64,000 nucleotides of DNA, taken from assembly GCA_963989385.1 (NCBI GenBank), contig OZ022501.1:25614602-25678601 (forward strand). Direction: 5' to 3'. Below are positions 61,540-64,000 of the stretch, piece after piece. The notes under the pieces are model-generated. The model was not told the DNA's origin. It worked only from the letters and a program-made list of their open reading frames with translations, and did not search any database. The first letter of the stretch is position 1; the number at the start of each line of letters is the position of its first letter. The position numbers were made by a program, and so were the translations under genes. Source of the stretch: Ctena decussata. Its lineage: Eukaryota > Mollusca > Bivalvia > Lucinida > Lucinidae.

Positions 61540-62929
61540 AAAAAGCTCTGCAAGCGGGGCAATATACGCCCGTTTTTTGAGTAAGTTTGGGCAGATTTAT
61601 ATCCCTGACAATCAGCCACAAACAGGTAATAATGTGTGCACAAGAACCGTCTGCAAATACTAATTCCAAAATTAAGTAAGGAAAAGCAACCATTCCCATA
61701 CTCAACACACAGTATCAAGCAAATGCACATGCTATAGAGTGTCATTAAGATATCCAAAATAATTACCTAGTAATGGTGCCCACAAAAATAGTCTAAATAA
61801 AAGCATCGTAAACGACTGCGTAATACCCCGCCACTGCGAACCAATACCCTTAATTTTACCTTTTTGTACATTTGTTACACGAGTTTTATTATCATTTTAT
61901 ACATGTATATAGCCCTGGGGCAGGGGCAGATAACCTCTGGGGACAAAATTTTGATCATAACATGAAGCTCATATTACCTAGATAATGTGTTGCAAGTTTC
62001 AGGAAAATCCTATTCATCTTTGATTTTATACAGATTTTTTTTCATAATTTTATACATGTATATAGCCCCGTGGCAGGGACAGGTAACCCAGGTGGACTAA
62101 ATTCTGCTTGTAACATTTCAATCATTTCCGTGGAATTTCGTCAAGATATACCAAAAGTCTGATTTTATATAGGTTTTTTCATGATTTCATACATGTATAT
62201 AGCTTGTGTCAGGGGCAGGTAACCACTGGGGAACAATTGTTTTTATCAAGAGGGAAAGTTATATAAATATGATAATTTGTTACAAGTTTCAGAAAAGTCC
62301 CTTTCAACTCTGATTTTATACAATTTTTTTTGTTATTTAATACATGTATATAGCCCCAGGGCAGGGGCAGATAACCCAGGTGGACAAAACTCCGCTTGTA
62401 ACAGAAAGCTTATGTTAATTGAATCATTTCTGTGAAATTTTATCAAGATATTTGATAGTGTAAAGGAACTACAGACCAAATCCTATTTTTAAGACCTTGA
62501 CAAGGGCAATAACTCCATCAGAAGAAATCAAAATTTGCCCATTAACAATCCCAACTGAGATATTCTCAAGACCAAAGCACATGCCAAGTTTGAAGAAAAT
62601 CTGTTAATAAATACTAAAGTTATCGAACGGAAACGAAGTGCTCACGGACGGACGGACGGAAGGACAGACGTACGTACGACGGACAGACACACGGACAGCC
62701 AGCAGGAAAACATAATACCCCGCCACTAACGTGTGGCGGGGTATAAAAATAATAAAAGGTACATAACTCTGAAAGTAAGTAATGGGGAGCAACCATTCTA
62801 GTATGACACACTCCGTTTCATCCTTGTCTATATTGCTGTTAAGTTTATCACAATATTCCAAACATCAGGGTTTTCAAAAGTAAAACCTTAAAAAAGTAAT
62901 CAAAGGGATGAAACTAAAAAAACAAGGCA
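61540..62929 (+). mobile_element. Tandem-core element (CGCCCGTTTT family), interrupted
   Basis: It begins AGCTCTGCAAGCGGGGCAAT and ATACGCCCGTTTTT, the same 5' end as 53405. 61625-61803 and 62751-62929 carry its units (GGAAAAGCAACCATTCCCAT and GGGGAGCAACCATTCTAGTA are equivalent positions). The ACCCCGCC element (61804-62750) splits it. Its own 3' hairpin is not found. Confidence 0.6.
61804..62750 (+). mobile_element. Tandem-core element with ACCCCGCCAC hairpin end
   Basis: 5': CATCGTAAACGACTGCGTAA then TACCCCGCCAC. Core: four units of 138-152 bp with ACATGTATATAGCC at about 61902, 62051, 62203 and 62341. 3': GGACGGACGGACGGAAGGAC and related GACR repeats, the hairpin TACCCCGCCAC-taac-GTGTGGCGGGGTA (62716-62743), then TAAAAAT. 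AATAAAAG lies on both sides (61796-61803, 62751-62758). Confidence 0.75.
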
Positions 62930-63882
62930 TCGCAGGCGATACAAATCCCCTCACACAAGACTACTTGCTCGAGATATTGTCATACCCTACATTTGTGTGA
63001 AGTTATTTTAAAATCCATGGAGAAATGTAGGCGCTAGAGCGATGACAAAGTTTTTCTAAAAATAGCTACAGTGACCTTGACCTTTGAAGCGCAGCACCCT
63101 GAAAGTCGAACTTGCTCGAGATATTGTCATGCCCTACATTTGTGTGAAGTTATTTAAAAATCCATTGAGAAATATAGGCACTAGATCGATGACAAAGTTT
63201 TTCTAAAAATAGCCACAGTGATCCTGACCTTGGGCGCAGCACCCTGAAAGTCGAACTTGCTTGAGATATTGTCTTGCCCTACATTTGTGTGAAGTTATTT
63301 CAAAATCCATTGAGAAATGTAGGCGCTAGAGCGATGACAAAGTTTTTCTAAAAATAGCCACAGTGACCTTGACCTTGGGCGCAGCACCCTGAAAGTCGAA
63401 CTTGCTCGAGATATTGTCTTGCCCTACATTTGTGTGAAGTTATTTCAAAATCCGTTGAGAAATGTAGGCGCTAGAGCAATGACAAAGTTTTTCTAAAAAT
63501 AGCCACAGTGACCTTTACCTTGGGCGCAGCACCCTGAAAGTCGAACTTGCTCGAGATATTGTCATGCCCTACATTTGTGTGAAGTTATTTCAAAATCCGT
63601 AGATAAATGAAGGCACTAGAGTGATGACAAAGTTTTTCTAAAAATAGCCACAGTGACCTTGACCTTGAGCGCAGCACCCTGAAAGTTGAACTTGCTCGAG
63701 ATATTGTCATGCCCTACATTTGTGTGAAGTTATTTCTAAATCCGTTGAGAAATGTAGGCGCTAGAGCGATGACAAAGTTTTTCTAAAAATAGCCACAGTG
63801 ACCTTGACCTTGGGAGCAGCACCCTGAAAGCCGAACTTGCTCGAGATATTGTCATGCCCTACATTTGTGTGAAGTTATTTAA
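62930..63882 (+). repeat. 145-bp tandem array, seven units
   Basis: CTTGCTCGAGATATTGTC recurs at about 62973, 63111, 63256, 63401, 63546, 63691 and 63837, with GGCGCTAGAGCGATGACAAA in each unit. The 5' end GGCATCGCAGGCGATAC is a small hairpin similar to the start at 61804. Probably the 5' part of another tandem-core element, cut by the element starting at 63883. Confidence 0.8.
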
Positions 63883-64000
63883 CAAGAGGGCCATGAGGCC
63901 CTTAATCGCTCACCTGAACAATTGGCAAAGTGGGTTTTTCTTACATCTGAAATTGTCAGAATATGAGTCTTGGGTCAAAAGTCAAAGAATGACCATGACC
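63883..64000 (+). mobile_element. AAGAGGGCC-type element, 5' end, runs off the window
   Basis: AACAAGAGGGCCATGAGGCC, a hairpin GGGCC-atga-GGCCC, then CTTAATCGCTCACCTG. Same start as 22827 and the remnant at 8850. The rest lies beyond the window. Confidence 0.65.

Noticed and set aside
36..64000. Prokaryotic operons or phage regions
   Set aside because: No long open frames, no ribosome-binding-site context, and abundant SINE/LINE/MITE sequence throughout.

Overview
This is an AT-rich, non-coding eukaryotic window. Many dispersed repeat ends resemble those I know from bivalve mollusc genomes: hairpins followed by ATAAAAAC, AAGAGGGCC-type ends, tRNA-derived SINEs and RTE-type LINE tails. Marine bivalve is the most likely source, but this is recognition from memory, not a search. 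No intact protein-coding gene is supported. The coding traces are a decayed Mutator-like (MULE) transposase segment (9.2-9.5 kb), three 3' ends of an RTE-type LINE, one CR1/Jockey-like LINE 3' end, and one weak immunoglobulin-like exon candidate (56.4 kb, minus strand).

Layout. 0-12.5 kb: a SINE, several short TIR elements, a 333-bp foldback, two tandem-repeat-TIR elements (6.0-6.7 kb, and 9.0-9.7 kb with the MULE remnant), and a tandem-core element with 180-bp units. 12.5-15.7 kb: a degenerate 53-bp minisatellite, interrupted by a hairpin element. 16.2-22.5 kb: a giant imperfect palindrome whose left arm is interrupted by a 2,066-bp foldback built of AGCTGCG subrepeats. A near-identical second copy of that foldback lies at 28.2-30.3 kb. 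22.5-28.2 kb: palindromic fragments and degenerate GATCAG repeats. 31.1-37.7 kb: a TIR element carrying a 6-kb array of two alternating TTAA-bounded modules. 38-49 kb: palindromes, SINEs, a second 180-bp-unit tandem-core element and a LINE remnant split by a TIR element. 49.1-51.6 kb: a second giant palindrome. 52-55 kb: TTAA elements, SINEs and a three-level nest. 56-60 kb: hairpin elements. 61-64 kb: nested tandem-core elements.

The window is best read as an insertion record in intergenic or intronic DNA. Three architectures dominate. (1) Foldback elements whose terminal inverted repeats are arrays of short tandem units. (2) Short elements bounded by TTAA with piggyBac-like ends. (3) Elements with 145-180-bp tandem cores, a GACR-type microsatellite and a terminal 3' hairpin, resembling Helentron-type non-autonomous elements. 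A recurring central hairpin that starts GCAAACAGTGTAGA and ends TCTACACTGTTTGC is present in families with different outer ends. It is the most intriguing small-scale pattern here.
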